The notes: generated from the letters alone by a model not told the origin. A stretch of DNA of 19,181 nucleotides from an uncultured Varibaculum sp. (GCA_947255165.1 CAMYFZ010000034.1:1-19181), one strand, 5' to 3'; shown: positions 7,018-14,010, counted from the first letter of the stretch. Translations and numbers: made by a program.

Positions 7018-7365
7018 TCATATCAACATCCCTAACCCTCCCGAGGCCAAATTTGCCACGAATGAGAATAAATAGGGCCGAGCTAGCTGCGGCAGGGTGC
7101 GCTGATAAATCCAACCTTCAATCAGTACGATCAGGGGCTCGAACACTAGCAATAGCCACAGGCTACTGCGTCCGAGGGGAGTGAAACTGAGAAAAACCAT
7201 CAACGCCGATAGCGGCGGATTAGTGGCCGCGTTTACCAAAGCTACTATGAACAGGGCACGCCAGGTGCGCAGCCCCCAAATGAGCGCTACCACCAGCTCA
7301 AAACACCAGGTGATCAAGAGGTTCATCACCAAGGAGAGCGCTAATACATATAAAAAATAGTACAT
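7018..7365 (-). CDS. Small polytopic membrane protein, unrecognised
   Basis: 115 residues, about three to four hydrophobic segments (about 2-33, 38-65, 67-90 and 98-115). Features are a glutamate inside the first hydrophobic region (WCFELVVALIWGL), the motif ALVNAATNPPLSAL, and a second acidic membrane stretch (FEPLIVLIEGWIYQ). I have a recollection of similar small bacterial membrane proteins with a buried Glu, an N-x-x-TNP motif and an EG.IY motif, but I cannot name a family or function. The start codon is 5 bases after the stop of the 48-aa frame upstream, and the SH3 gene begins 30 bases after its stop. The three are probably one operon acting in the envelope. Confidence 0.7.
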   Translation of the reverse strand: MYYFLYVLALSLVMNLLITWCFELVVALIWGLRTWRALFIVALVNAATNPPLSALMVFLSFTPLGRSSLWLLLVFEPLIVLIEGWIYQRTLPQLARPYLFSFVANLASGGLGMLI

Positions 7366-7370
7366 ACGCC

Positions 7371-7517
7371 CTATTCTTTGAATTGTCCCTCAGCGAGCAG
7401 CAGCACCGCGATAACAACCGTCAAAACAATCAAAGTGACCGCAGAAACTAGATGCCCGGTACCCCAGAACAAAGTGGGGAAAAATCCGGCAAAACTGGGG
7501 AAAAGTTTCACATCCAC
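7371..7517 (-). CDS. 48-residue single-helix membrane protein (small ORF)
   Basis: A GTG-started frame on the minus strand encodes about 48 residues (second GTG at 7511 gives 46). The N-terminal part is aromatic (KLFPSFAGFFPTLFWGTGHLV), followed by one hydrophobic helix (SAVTLIVLTVVIAVLLLA) and a short charged end (EGQFKE). An in-frame stop just upstream fixes the maximum length. It ends with TAG 5 bases before the ATG of the 115-aa membrane protein, the spacing expected for translational coupling. The ribosome binding site is poor (AGGTGG just before the second GTG). The clean helix and tight spacing argue that it is real, but no homologue comes to mind. Confidence 0.5.
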   Translation of the reverse strand: MDVKLFPSFAGFFPTLFWGTGHLVSAVTLIVLTVVIAVLLLAEGQFKE

Positions 7518-7642
7518 CTGTTCACATTAGCATCTCCGCTATTTGGAAATTATCGGTTTTGAGCTCCTCCTGAAAAATTAGCGGTAACCTCTGTGAGCGA
7601 AGCAAAGTGACAGAAACCTGCTCTAAACCAAAGTTTTCCATC

Positions 7643-7651
7643 TGCTATAAT
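7643..7651 (+). promoter_or_regulatory. Extended -10 promoter of the DUF3117 gene
   Basis: TGCTATAAT is a perfect extended -10 (TGN plus TATAAT at 7646-7651). No good -35 is visible, as is usual for extended -10 promoters. Predicted +1 is near 7658, giving a leader of about 47 nt before the ATG at 7705. The stretch 7518-7640 between this promoter and the divergent small-ORF cluster holds no other gene I can support. Confidence 0.7.
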
Positions 7652-7704
7652 TAGCTAAGTAATTGCTATTTTAGTCATAATTATTTAGCTCTCTGGGGGT
7701 CAGC

Positions 7705-7899
7705 ATGGCAGCAATGAAACCACGAACCGGAGATGGTCCGTTAGAAGTAGCCGAGGACGGGGCTCGTACAGAAGAAGGCCGGGAAGTAGTGTTGCGACTG
7801 CCGGCATTAGGGGGCGGACGCCTAGTTATCGAGATGAGTAAAAAAGAAGTCATCGATTTAGCGGCCGCTATTCATCAGCTTTATCCTGAGGAAGCTTAA
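7705..7899 (+). CDS. DUF3117 protein
   Basis: 64 residues, full length for this small actinobacterial family. The N-terminus MAAMKPRTGDGPLEV is nearly invariant in the family, and the C-terminal half keeps the pattern GGGRLVIEMSKKEVIDLAAAI. Between the two the family usually reads straight from V..EGR to V.R.P. Here the linker AEDGARTEEGREVVLRLPAL is somewhat longer. The protein is soluble and of unknown function; its conservation across actinobacteria suggests a basic cellular role. GGGGGT lies 4 bases upstream of the ATG. It stands alone between two minus-strand clusters, under the extended -10 promoter at 7643-7651. Confidence 0.9.
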   Translation: MAAMKPRTGDGPLEVAEDGARTEEGREVVLRLPALGGGRLVIEMSKKEVIDLAAAIHQLYPEEA

Positions 7900-7975
7900 A
7901 GGCCGGTAGCAGCAGTTATCCACCGAGTAATTCGTAATTCCAGCTATTTTCTTCCAGGTTTCTCCTGCAAGGCAG

Positions 7976-9187
7976 CTATAGCTTCAAGGTTCCCTGCCGG
8001 AATTCTTCCTCAATAATTTGCGAATTATTCTTCACCTTATTGGGCACCGTAGACCCGTATTCATAAAACGGGGTAAGCCCCACCCATCCGTTCTTATAGG
8101 TTCCCAGAATCTGGGTGGAGTTCGAGGCGTAACGATCTTTACGTGCCTCTTCGATTAGGGAAGTCATCGCCTTAGATACATCGGGGACTATCGAAGTCAA
8201 AATTGGCGGTTTTCCTCCCGCCACCCCGTTCTGGGTTTCATGTCCATCAGTTAGATACCAGATCGCGGTGATAGTCCCGACCGCATCACTTTCTTTGGTG
8301 CTGGCGGTGGGAGTAGTAGAACTTGGCGCGGGAGTAGGACTCGCGCTTTGGGTAGCAGCGCGCTTAGCGGCCTCTGCGGCCGCCGCTGCCGCAGCTTTAG
8401 CGGCCATTTCCTTATCGGTATTTGCCTTAGTAATCGCCTCTAATGCGCCGGGGCTTTGCGCGCCCTCAGCGAAAAAGATAACATCCGCCCCTTGCTTTAT
8501 TAGCGACTCTGTCTGGGTTTTTACCTTATTCCCATCGGCATTGGCGCCGAGATAGAATTTGTTACCTCCCGGCAAGACTCCAACTTTTACTGCTTCATTA
8601 TTGGTCTTTTCCTGTTCCAAGTTATAGCGGGCAACCCCTTGAGTGAACGCGGATATCAAGGTTTTATTAGTCTGATTGTTTTCACCGGCAACCGCCCCCA
8701 CCTGGCCACTTGCGGAAGTTCCCGCTGCAATGAACCCGGCTACATAGGCAGGTTGGCTCAGATCGTAGCTTACGATGGCTACATTTTCGCGGGTAGCTTG
8801 GGCAGTAGTTCCCGGCGGAAGTAGCAGGGCGAAATGGCGCGCCCGGTGGTACTTGGCCTGTTTCATCAGGGGTTCAACGAAGGCCTCTCCCACCCCGATG
8901 ATCAGGGAACAGTTGGCAGAAATATCGCCGGTGATAGCCTTTTCAATCTTTGCGGGCGAATCAAGGGTACGGTGCCGCGTGGCTACTCCTAGTCGTTTCT
9001 TTCCGTCGTTTAACGCAGATACGGCGCTAGCGTTAATCGAACCGGCTTCCCCTTTTCCCAAAGTGAGCAGGCAGGTGCGAAAATCTGCGGCATTTATATA
9101 ACCTGTGGGGGCCACGTTGGTTCCCGCGCAACCTGCTAGCGCCAAAGTTACTCCCAACGCTGTTATCAGCGCTCGCGCCAGTCTCAC
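7976..9187 (-). CDS. BMP-type substrate-binding lipoprotein with an internal Ala/Pro/Thr-rich insertion
   Basis: 403 residues. Residues 1-20 are a lipoprotein signal peptide with lipobox LALAGC (Cys20). Scattered periplasmic-binding-protein features of the BMP/Med family follow: SLIIGVGEAFVEPLMKQA, VSYDLSQPAYVAGFIAAGTSASGQVGAVAG, QGADVIFFAEGAQSPGALEAI, IVPDVSKAMTSLIEEA. BMP proteins usually bind nucleosides for an ABC transporter, but no permease or ATPase gene is present here. Residues about 255-302 are a low-complexity insertion (KAAAAAAAEAAKRAA, then SPTPAPSSTTPTAS) in the middle of the fold, before the IWYLTDGHE strand. The GTG start overlaps the stop of the preceding gene (GTGA), so translation is coupled. 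The ligand is unknown. Confidence 0.8.
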   Translation of the reverse strand: MRLARALITALGVTLALAGCAGTNVAPTGYINAADFRTCLLTLGKGEAGSINASAVSALNDGKKRLGVATRHRTLDSPAKIEKAITGDISANCSLIIGVGEAFVEPLMKQAKYHRARHFALLLPPGTTAQATRENVAIVSYDLSQPAYVAGFIAAGTSASGQVGAVAGENNQTNKTLISAFTQGVARYNLEQEKTNNEAVKVGVLPGGNKFYLGANADGNKVKTQTESLIKQGADVIFFAEGAQSPGALEAITKANTDKEMAAKAAAAAAAEAAKRAATQSASPTPAPSSTTPTASTKESDAVGTITAIWYLTDGHETQNGVAGGKPPILTSIVPDVSKAMTSLIEEARKDRYASNSTQILGTYKNGWVGLTPFYEYGSTVPNKVKNNSQIIEEEFRQGTLKL

Positions 9188-10284
9188 CGCAAGTCCCCTT
9201 GTTTTTCCGCCGCTTCTCCTATTTTTTGGGCATTTTCGGCGGTGGTCACCAAGGTGACGTCCCCGCGGCGAATCACGACCGCGTTAGGTACTCCCAGCAC
9301 CACCAATTTTTCCTCCCCCTCGTGGTCGACAAAGGCTCCCGGGCTTGCCAGCAGCTGGGTTTGTCCTATCCCTCGCACTATCGGGGTTTCCAAATCATCC
9401 CCGGCAATAGCCTGGCGTAAGGAACGAAAATCCCCCACATCTGACCAACCGAAGTCTTCGGCAGCTACCACTGCTACTCCCCCGCTGGCGGCTACTGGTT
9501 CTGCTATCGCAGTATCTATGGGGTAGGAAGGGAGCGATTCCCATAGTGCTAAGAACTCCGGCGTCCCCGGGTTAAAGCACAAGATTTTTTGGATGGTTTC
9601 ATAGTAACTAGGAAGCAGCTTTTGCAGGTGAGAGAGAAATATTTCAGTGCTGAAAACGAACATTCCGGCGTTCCAAAAGTAGCCTCCGGCTTCCAGATAA
9701 CTTTTGGCCTGCGGCTCGGAGGGCTTTTCTTTAAAACTTTCGGCTAGTAAAACTGGAGGCCCGCCTCTTTCAGGGCCCAGAACGGTATCGGAAGCGCAGA
9801 TATAGCCGTAAGCAGTAGAGGGAGAGGCGGGAGCTATCCCAATAGTTACGATTTTTCCGCTTTCGGCGGTTTCTACTGCAGCGGTTACTGCCCTGCGAAA
9901 TGCAGCTTCGTCTTTGATCGCGTGATCAGCGGCAAAAGACCCGGCAATCACGGGCCCATATTCATGCTGGAGCCTCGCCGCCGCCCAAGCAATCGCTCCC
10001 AGAGAGTTTTTTCGACTGGGCTCTTCCAAGATCACATAACGGCTGTTCGCGTCCGATTCTAGGCGTTCAGCTAGATTTTGGGAGGCTACAGCCGCGGCGT
10101 GATCAGCACCAGTTACTATCGTTAGCGACGCTGCCAAGGGGGAAAGCCGGTCAACGGTTGCCTGTAATAGGGTGCGCCCCTCCCCTAGCAAATCCAGTAA
10201 AAACTTGGGTTTTCCTGCCCGAGAAAGCGGCCAGAGGCGACTTCCGGGTCCTCCGGCGGGGACGATTACGTGTAGCTTCATCAC
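9184..10284 (-). CDS. manC: Mannose-1-phosphate guanylyltransferase (GDP-mannose pyrophosphorylase)
   Basis: Makes GDP-mannose from mannose 1-phosphate and GTP for glycan, glycolipid or lipoprotein mannosylation in the cytoplasm. It is 366 residues, the single-domain ManC/ManB type without the isomerase domain. Visible motifs are the nucleotide-binding signature AGGPGSRLWPLSR...KPKF (about 10-28), FAADHAI, FKEKP (sugar-phosphate site), GGYFWNAGMFVFS, IDTAIAEP and DFGWSDVGDFRSL. Upstream is a DeoR-family regulator with a 29-bp gap; downstream the lipoprotein start overlaps its stop. GTG at 10284 is 7 bases after a TAGTAT hexamer on the minus strand, suggesting an internal leaderless promoter. 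ATG at 10281 is the next codon and equally possible. No Shine-Dalgarno is visible for either. Confidence 0.92.
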   Translation of the reverse strand: MMKLHVIVPAGGPGSRLWPLSRAGKPKFLLDLLGEGRTLLQATVDRLSPLAASLTIVTGADHAAAVASQNLAERLESDANSRYVILEEPSRKNSLGAIAWAAARLQHEYGPVIAGSFAADHAIKDEAAFRRAVTAAVETAESGKIVTIGIAPASPSTAYGYICASDTVLGPERGGPPVLLAESFKEKPSEPQAKSYLEAGGYFWNAGMFVFSTEIFLSHLQKLLPSYYETIQKILCFNPGTPEFLALWESLPSYPIDTAIAEPVAASGGVAVVAAEDFGWSDVGDFRSLRQAIAGDDLETPIVRGIGQTQLLASPGAFVDHEGEEKLVVLGVPNAVVIRRGDVTLVTTAENAQKIGEAAEKQGDLR

Positions 10285-10291
10285 TAATAAA

Positions 10292-10311
10292 ATACTATCG
10301 GGGTGCGCACC
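10292..10311 (-). promoter_or_regulatory. Candidate internal promoter with a 10-bp palindrome ahead of manC
   Basis: On the minus strand TAGTAT (10297-10292) ends 7 bases before GTG 10284. Just upstream, in the would-be spacer, lies the perfect 10-bp palindrome GGTGCGCACC (10302-10311). A regulator bound there would cover the -10/-35 interval. The -35 itself is poor. Confidence 0.35.
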
Positions 10312-10313
10312 GC

Positions 10314-11105
10314 TTAGGACTCACACACTTCCACCATTATTTGCGCCTGTTGCATAGCGGCAGCTATTTCCGGGGGCGGCTCGCTGCCGGCTATCACTCG
10401 CGAAAGTTTATTTACGGGACATACTATGTTTAACGCTGAGCGCTCCCAGGCCCCGCTAGGCACCATCACGGTAGCAAAATCACAGTTGCGAATGAGCACC
10501 CGATGTAAGGCCGCCCTTTCCAGGCTCTGGCAGCTCAAGCCAGTTTCTGCGTCTAAGCCTTCCGCTTCGATAAACACCGAATGCAGATGGAAGCTATGAG
10601 CATCAACTAGCGTTAGGGGCCCCAAGTTTTCATGACCGTCGGGCTGTCCCCCGAAGATAACCACTTGAGCAGGGATTACACCCTGGTCGCGTTGGCGTTG
10701 TTGGGCGTGATCAAGCATTTTGGCTACGGGTAAAAAGTTAGTTACTACCGTGAGGGAGGAAAAGAATTCACTCTCAATGATTTGCTTCGCGAGGGCGCTA
10801 GCGCACCCACCAGCCCCAATAAAAACCGCTGATCCAGGGCGAATAGTTTCCATTGCTGCTTCGGCTAAGGCTTTTTGTTCTTCACTGGAGACAGCGACCG
10901 CGGATTTTCCCGGTTGCTCTTCGCGTTCAATCTTAATTGCTCCCCCGTGAACGCGTTCTAAAAGCCCGCGAGCAGCCAGCACCCGAATATCGCGCCGTAC
11001 CGTCATCTCTGAGACTTTCAGCTGGGTGACCAGGTCGGTTACCCGCACAGACCCACTCTCATTTACTTGCCGCAAAATCTCATCGTGCCGCTGGTGCGCT
11101 AACAT
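10314..11105 (-). CDS. DeoR-family transcriptional regulator
   Basis: 263 residues from ATG 11105. The N-terminus is a DeoR-type winged helix-turn-helix: HDEILRQVNESGSVRVTDLVTQLKVSEMTVRRDIRVLAARGLLERVHGGAI (about residues 5-58). The C-terminal part is the DeoR sensor fold (SAVFIGAGGCASALAKQI, TVVTNFLPVAKML, VFIEAEGLDAETGLSCQSLERAAL), which normally binds a sugar phosphate. ATG 11105 is preferred over ATG 11117 because GGAGAG (11115-11110 on the minus strand) sits 4 bases before it and MLAHQRHDEIL matches the usual family start; 11117 has no Shine-Dalgarno. The gene leads an operon with manC and a lipoprotein, suggesting control of mannose or sugar-nucleotide metabolism. Repeats over its promoter point to autoregulation. 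Confidence 0.9.
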   Translation of the reverse strand: MLAHQRHDEILRQVNESGSVRVTDLVTQLKVSEMTVRRDIRVLAARGLLERVHGGAIKIEREEQPGKSAVAVSSEEQKALAEAAMETIRPGSAVFIGAGGCASALAKQIIESEFFSSLTVVTNFLPVAKMLDHAQQRQRDQGVIPAQVVIFGGQPDGHENLGPLTLVDAHSFHLHSVFIEAEGLDAETGLSCQSLERAALHRVLIRNCDFATVMVPSGAWERSALNIVCPVNKLSRVIAGSEPPPEIAAAMQQAQIMVEVCES

Positions 11106-11141
11106 GAGTCTCTCCATCGGTCGGGGAAAACCATTTTTCTT

Positions 11142-11193
11142 AGACTACCCTAAATGTTTTTATTTGTCTTTTTTGAGCGCGTTTTTGTTCGTT
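11142..11193 (-). promoter_or_regulatory. DeoR-gene promoter with two operator-like direct repeats
   Basis: On the minus strand TAGTCT (11147-11142) is a -10, with AAGACA (11170-11165) as -35 at 17-base spacing. On the plus strand two related 13-mers occur 25 bp apart, GTTTTTATTTGTC (11156-11168) and GTTTTTGTTCGTT (11181-11193), 10 of 13 identical. The first overlaps the spacer and -35, the second lies upstream and towards the divergent yihY promoter. T-rich TTCGTT-like half-sites are typical of DeoR-family operators (e.g. GlpR), so autoregulation is plausible. Confidence 0.45.
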
Positions 11194-11222
11194 TGCGAGC
11201 TGCTTTCGCTGCGTAAAACCGC

Positions 11223-11228
11223 TAGATT
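11223..11228 (+). promoter_or_regulatory. Candidate -10 box for a leaderless yihY transcript
   Basis: TAGATT ends 6 bases before ATG 11235. No Shine-Dalgarno lies in the AATAGT between. No clear -35 is visible at normal spacing. Confidence 0.4.
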
Positions 11229-11234
11229 AATAGT

Positions 11235-12503
11235 ATGAAACCTACCGGTACCTCTGCCCAGCTTTCTGTTCGCTCCCGCCATCCCGAGCAATTTTCACCT
11301 AAGTTTGCAGAGGTGAAAGCAGAAACAGGGCTAAAAGAAAAAACCAGGCTTTTTGTGTCCTGGCTGCAGCGTTTGCGCATTTTGCGCTCCCTCACGCGTT
11401 ACAGTAACGGTCGCGGCGCCCTCCTAGCCGGCGGGATCGCCTATTCCGCGATTTTTTCGCTGGCTGCCGCCCTAACTATCGGGATCACGCTGCTCTTAGG
11501 ATTACTGGGACGTAGTCCGCAATTGCAAGATGCCGTATTTTCATCAATTTCATCTTCTTTGCCAGGGGTACTGGATTGGAAGGGGTCCTCGGGAATCATT
11601 GACCCCTCCGACCTGGTGATTTCAACCTCTTTTTCGCTAACTGGCCTGGTGGCAGTGGTGGTGCTGCTATTTTCGGCTACCGGGGTCATGCGCGCCATGA
11701 AATCTTCCATCCGCGCCATGTTCGGAATTGATCAGGTATCTTCGGGAGCCGCCATGGAGCAGTTACGCGATCTGCTCGGTTTTTTGGCTATCGCTTTGGG
11801 AGTAGGCGCCACCGGGATATTAACCTTGGCAAACTCCCTTATTGGCCGGCAGATACTTTCGACAATTGGGATGGAATCTACCGTTACGTCTACGGCTATT
11901 CACATCGGATCTTTTCTTATCAGCGCCGCGATTGATGGATTAATCCTGTGGGTTTTGATTCGTTTCGTAGCACTAATTCGGGTACCAAAAAAGGATTTAC
12001 TCTGCGGTTTAGCGATTTTTGGCGTGATTTCAACCCTGATCAGATCCCTGGGAACCTCCGTGGTGGGCTCGGTTAACAATCCTCTCCTAGCTTCCTTTGC
12101 CGCTATCGCTACTTTGCTACTCTGGATTAACTTGCTGTCGCGCGTAATGCTGGTAACCTGTGCATTTATCGCTAATCCTCCAAAAGTGCTGACAATTAGC
12201 GAAGCCGAGGACGTACACGGTACCGAATGCCCCAATTATGTTTCGCTCTCGGACCCTCTCACCTTGGATTGGGCACACCATAAACTCAGCGGAGCGGTAG
12301 ATCTAGATGCTCCGGATGATGCTTCCCTACCTGAACAGTCTCCTCTTGGCCAGGCGCGAAAATGGCGTTCCCGGCTAGCGACCCAAAGCGGCAAACCTTG
12401 GCGCGGAAAAGTCGCGGCGGGGATTGACCGAATGATTGCGCGTCATGAAAAACGAATTGCCTTCCTGCGCGGCCTCAAAAATGCGCGCCGGGATCCTCAC
12501 TAA
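11235..12503 (+). CDS. YihY/BrkB-family inner-membrane protein
   Basis: 422 residues. Residues about 1-55 are a basic cytoplasmic N-terminus. Six hydrophobic regions follow: about 61-92 (GALLAGGIAYSAIFSLAAALTIG, the hallmark of the family), 128-152, 180-203, 226-249, 257-279 and 288-316. A hydrophilic tail of about 105 residues ends in a strongly basic stretch (KWRSRLA...KRIAFLRGLKNARRD). The family (Virul_fac_BrkB) was once called ribonuclease BN in error; its true function is unknown, with a transporter or envelope role often suggested. It is divergent from the DeoR gene across 117 bp. The start is the ATG directly after a -10-like hexamer. It is convergent with the unrecognised 409-aa gene. 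Confidence 0.88.
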   Translation: MKPTGTSAQLSVRSRHPEQFSPKFAEVKAETGLKEKTRLFVSWLQRLRILRSLTRYSNGRGALLAGGIAYSAIFSLAAALTIGITLLLGLLGRSPQLQDAVFSSISSSLPGVLDWKGSSGIIDPSDLVISTSFSLTGLVAVVVLLFSATGVMRAMKSSIRAMFGIDQVSSGAAMEQLRDLLGFLAIALGVGATGILTLANSLIGRQILSTIGMESTVTSTAIHIGSFLISAAIDGLILWVLIRFVALIRVPKKDLLCGLAIFGVISTLIRSLGTSVVGSVNNPLLASFAAIATLLLWINLLSRVMLVTCAFIANPPKVLTISEAEDVHGTECPNYVSLSDPLTLDWAHHKLSGAVDLDAPDDASLPEQSPLGQARKWRSRLATQSGKPWRGKVAAGIDRMIARHEKRIAFLRGLKNARRDPH

Positions 12504-12551
12504 ACAAGTGCGCGATAATACGACTTATCCAGGGCAAAGTTTCAGCTCCAT

Positions 12552-12581
12552 AAAACTTGCAGTTCTATAACCTCAAGTTTT
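12552..12581. terminator. Possible bidirectional terminator between convergent genes
   Basis: AAAACTTG (12552-12559) and CAAGTTTT (12574-12581) form a perfect 8-bp inverted repeat with a 14-nt loop, midway between yihY and the convergent 409-aa gene. The stem is AT-rich with a built-in T-run on both strands, so terminating strength is doubtful, but the position is right. Confidence 0.4.
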
Positions 12582-12609
12582 CTTGTTGGGGCATCCGGGA
12601 ACTGACTGT

Positions 12610-13839
12610 TTAAAGATCGCCCACTATCCGGTTTTTCATGTGGTAAACCACTGAAGAACGTAATCCGCCATCTATCCCCAGCATCACTCCGCCCAGCAGG
12701 GACAGTTTCGAGAAACGTTTCTTACCGGCTAGACCAATCAGACCTGCTCCCATCAGTCCGATTCCTACCGCCAACTGTGCAATATTTGCGACTTTCATTA
12801 GGGTGGGATGCTCTACCTCCCACTTCCGCAAGATTCCAAAAGGAGTTTTCGCGTCCTCATCAGAGTGCAAAATTCGCATATCTACGCTGTGGCCCATGGC
12901 GCGCGCCCAGCCGGGTTCATGGAAGATCTCGATACCAGGCACATCTTCTAAATCGAGACGCCCGTAGAGGAAGGCGGCGACCTCAGCAGGTAGCCCCATG
13001 ACTTCAATCGCCCGCACCATGCCGTCCTGACCGGCTATTTTAAAGGTTTCTGCCAATTGCTTGGCATCACAGCCGGCAGTTTCGGCAATATTTTTGGGTG
13101 AGGAAGAGTGCCCCAAATATTCGCGGATCTGCTCCTTTAGCGCCGGATCGGGATTTTCTACTGCCCCCGGCACCACCTGAGTTTGCAACAGCCAAGAGTG
13201 AATCGCTAGTTTCTCTGGATCTGCGCTTTCATCGGAGGTTACTGCCACTACCCGCTGATCATGGTCTGATACATAGAGTCCGATGGCAGGAATCCGGGAG
13301 ATCAAAGAACCCTCGACAATGTCTGCGCGAATGGTTTCATAGCACAGGGCGATGCGACCCTCCGTAAGGGTCACGCAACCGAGAGTTTTTCCTTCCGCAG
13401 CCGCGCAAAATGGAACCGAAGAAACCGGCATCCGCGAAATCTCTACCACGCGCACCGGTTGGCTGCGATCACCGGCACGGGAAGGTATGGGTTTGTCTGC
13501 AGGCAGTTTATTGGCATGGTATTCGCCAATTGAAACATCGGCCTCAAACTTTTTTGCCAGTTTCTCTACCACTTCTGGAAGCGCTGCCCCTACCCGCAGG
13601 GGTTCGCCCGCCTCATCCAAAGAAGCCAGACCATCGGCTTGGTTACGCAGCATATTTACCCCCAGCAAGTGGGGAGTATCCGGAAACCAGTCTGCCTCCG
13701 CGACGATGTTTTGTTCCTGGAAGAACTGGCAGACCGCACTGGGATCGAGCTTGGCAGCTACCATCGCTCCTTCTTGAACAGTCCAGGTAACCACCGGGTC
13801 AGCATTGGTTTCTACACTGGGCAAGCTGTCTTCGCTCAT
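12610..13839 (-). CDS. Unrecognised 409-residue protein with two C-terminal membrane segments
   Basis: I do not recognise a family. The first ~340 residues are soluble and acidic with alternating beta and helical character (VRVVEISRMPVSSVPFCAAAEGKTLGCVTLTEGRIALCYETIRADIVEGSLISRIPAIGLYVSD). Near the C-terminus two Gly/Ala/Leu-rich segments (about 350-371, MKVANIAQLAVGIGLMGAGLIGL; 378-396, LSLLGGVMLGIDGGL) are separated by GKKRF and followed by a short basic tail. The layout suggests a cytosolic domain held to the membrane by a hairpin. A strong Shine-Dalgarno (AAAAGGAGA, 5 bases before the ATG) supports the start and expression. The plus-strand frames opposite it are shorter and look like shadows. 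It is a single-gene unit, divergent from the metYX leader. Probably a lineage-restricted protein. Confidence 0.75.
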   Translation of the reverse strand: MSEDSLPSVETNADPVVTWTVQEGAMVAAKLDPSAVCQFFQEQNIVAEADWFPDTPHLLGVNMLRNQADGLASLDEAGEPLRVGAALPEVVEKLAKKFEADVSIGEYHANKLPADKPIPSRAGDRSQPVRVVEISRMPVSSVPFCAAAEGKTLGCVTLTEGRIALCYETIRADIVEGSLISRIPAIGLYVSDHDQRVVAVTSDESADPEKLAIHSWLLQTQVVPGAVENPDPALKEQIREYLGHSSSPKNIAETAGCDAKQLAETFKIAGQDGMVRAIEVMGLPAEVAAFLYGRLDLEDVPGIEIFHEPGWARAMGHSVDMRILHSDEDAKTPFGILRKWEVEHPTLMKVANIAQLAVGIGLMGAGLIGLAGKKRFSKLSLLGGVMLGIDGGLRSSVVYHMKNRIVGDL

Positions 13840-13875
13840 GTTTTCTCCTTTTAGGATTACTCTTACCTCCAGATT

Positions 13876-13896
13876 AACCGCTGAGGGGCGGTTTTT
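13876..13896 (+). terminator. Hairpin with T-run facing away from the 409-aa gene
   Basis: AACCGC (13876-13881), loop TGAGGG, GCGGTT (13888-13893) and a T-run through 13896 form a terminator-like structure on the plus strand. No plus-strand gene ends here. On the minus strand it lies in the 5' leader of the 409-aa gene, about 37 bases before its ATG. It may stop antisense transcription or structure that leader. Confidence 0.4.
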
Positions 13897-13925
13897 CAGC
13901 TATTAGACAGCTTAGAATTCCAAAA

Positions 13926-13942
13926 ATTTCGCGTACCGAAAT
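13926..13942. promoter_or_regulatory. Operator-like dyad upstream of the met leader promoter
   Basis: ATTTCG (13926-13931) and CGAAAT (13937-13942) form a perfect 6-5-6 dyad. It lies 31 bases before the proposed -35 of the met leader transcript and in the divergent region shared with the 409-aa gene. The size suits a dimeric repressor or activator; no regulator can be named. Confidence 0.35.
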
Positions 13943-13973
13943 AGTGACTTAGTTCTCACATGTTAATACGGGC

Positions 13974-14004
13974 TTGCATTCGCCGGGGAACCCTGGGTTA
14001 TCTT
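13974..14004 (+). promoter_or_regulatory. Promoter of the metYX leader transcript
   Basis: TTGCAT (13974-13979) is a -35 and TATCTT (13999-14004), or the overlapping TTATCT, a -10, with 18-19 bases between. The -10 ends 6 bases before ATG 14011, so transcription should start at or next to that ATG. This makes the leader ORF leaderless. Confidence 0.5.
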
Positions 14005-14010
14005 AGGGGC

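Noticed and set aside
8268..8555. 95-aa plus-strand Ala-rich hydrophobic frame opposite the lipoprotein gene
   Set aside because: It is the complement of the Ala/Pro/Thr-rich insertion, whose codon repeats create a spurious open frame.
11106..11117. ATG 11117 as start of the DeoR gene
   Set aside because: No Shine-Dalgarno before it, whereas GGAGAG within these bases serves ATG 11105.
13352..13777. 141-aa plus-strand frame opposite the 409-aa gene
   Set aside because: It is Ser/Pro/Trp-rich with no domain, has no ribosome binding site, and is shorter than the minus-strand gene, which has a strong Shine-Dalgarno.
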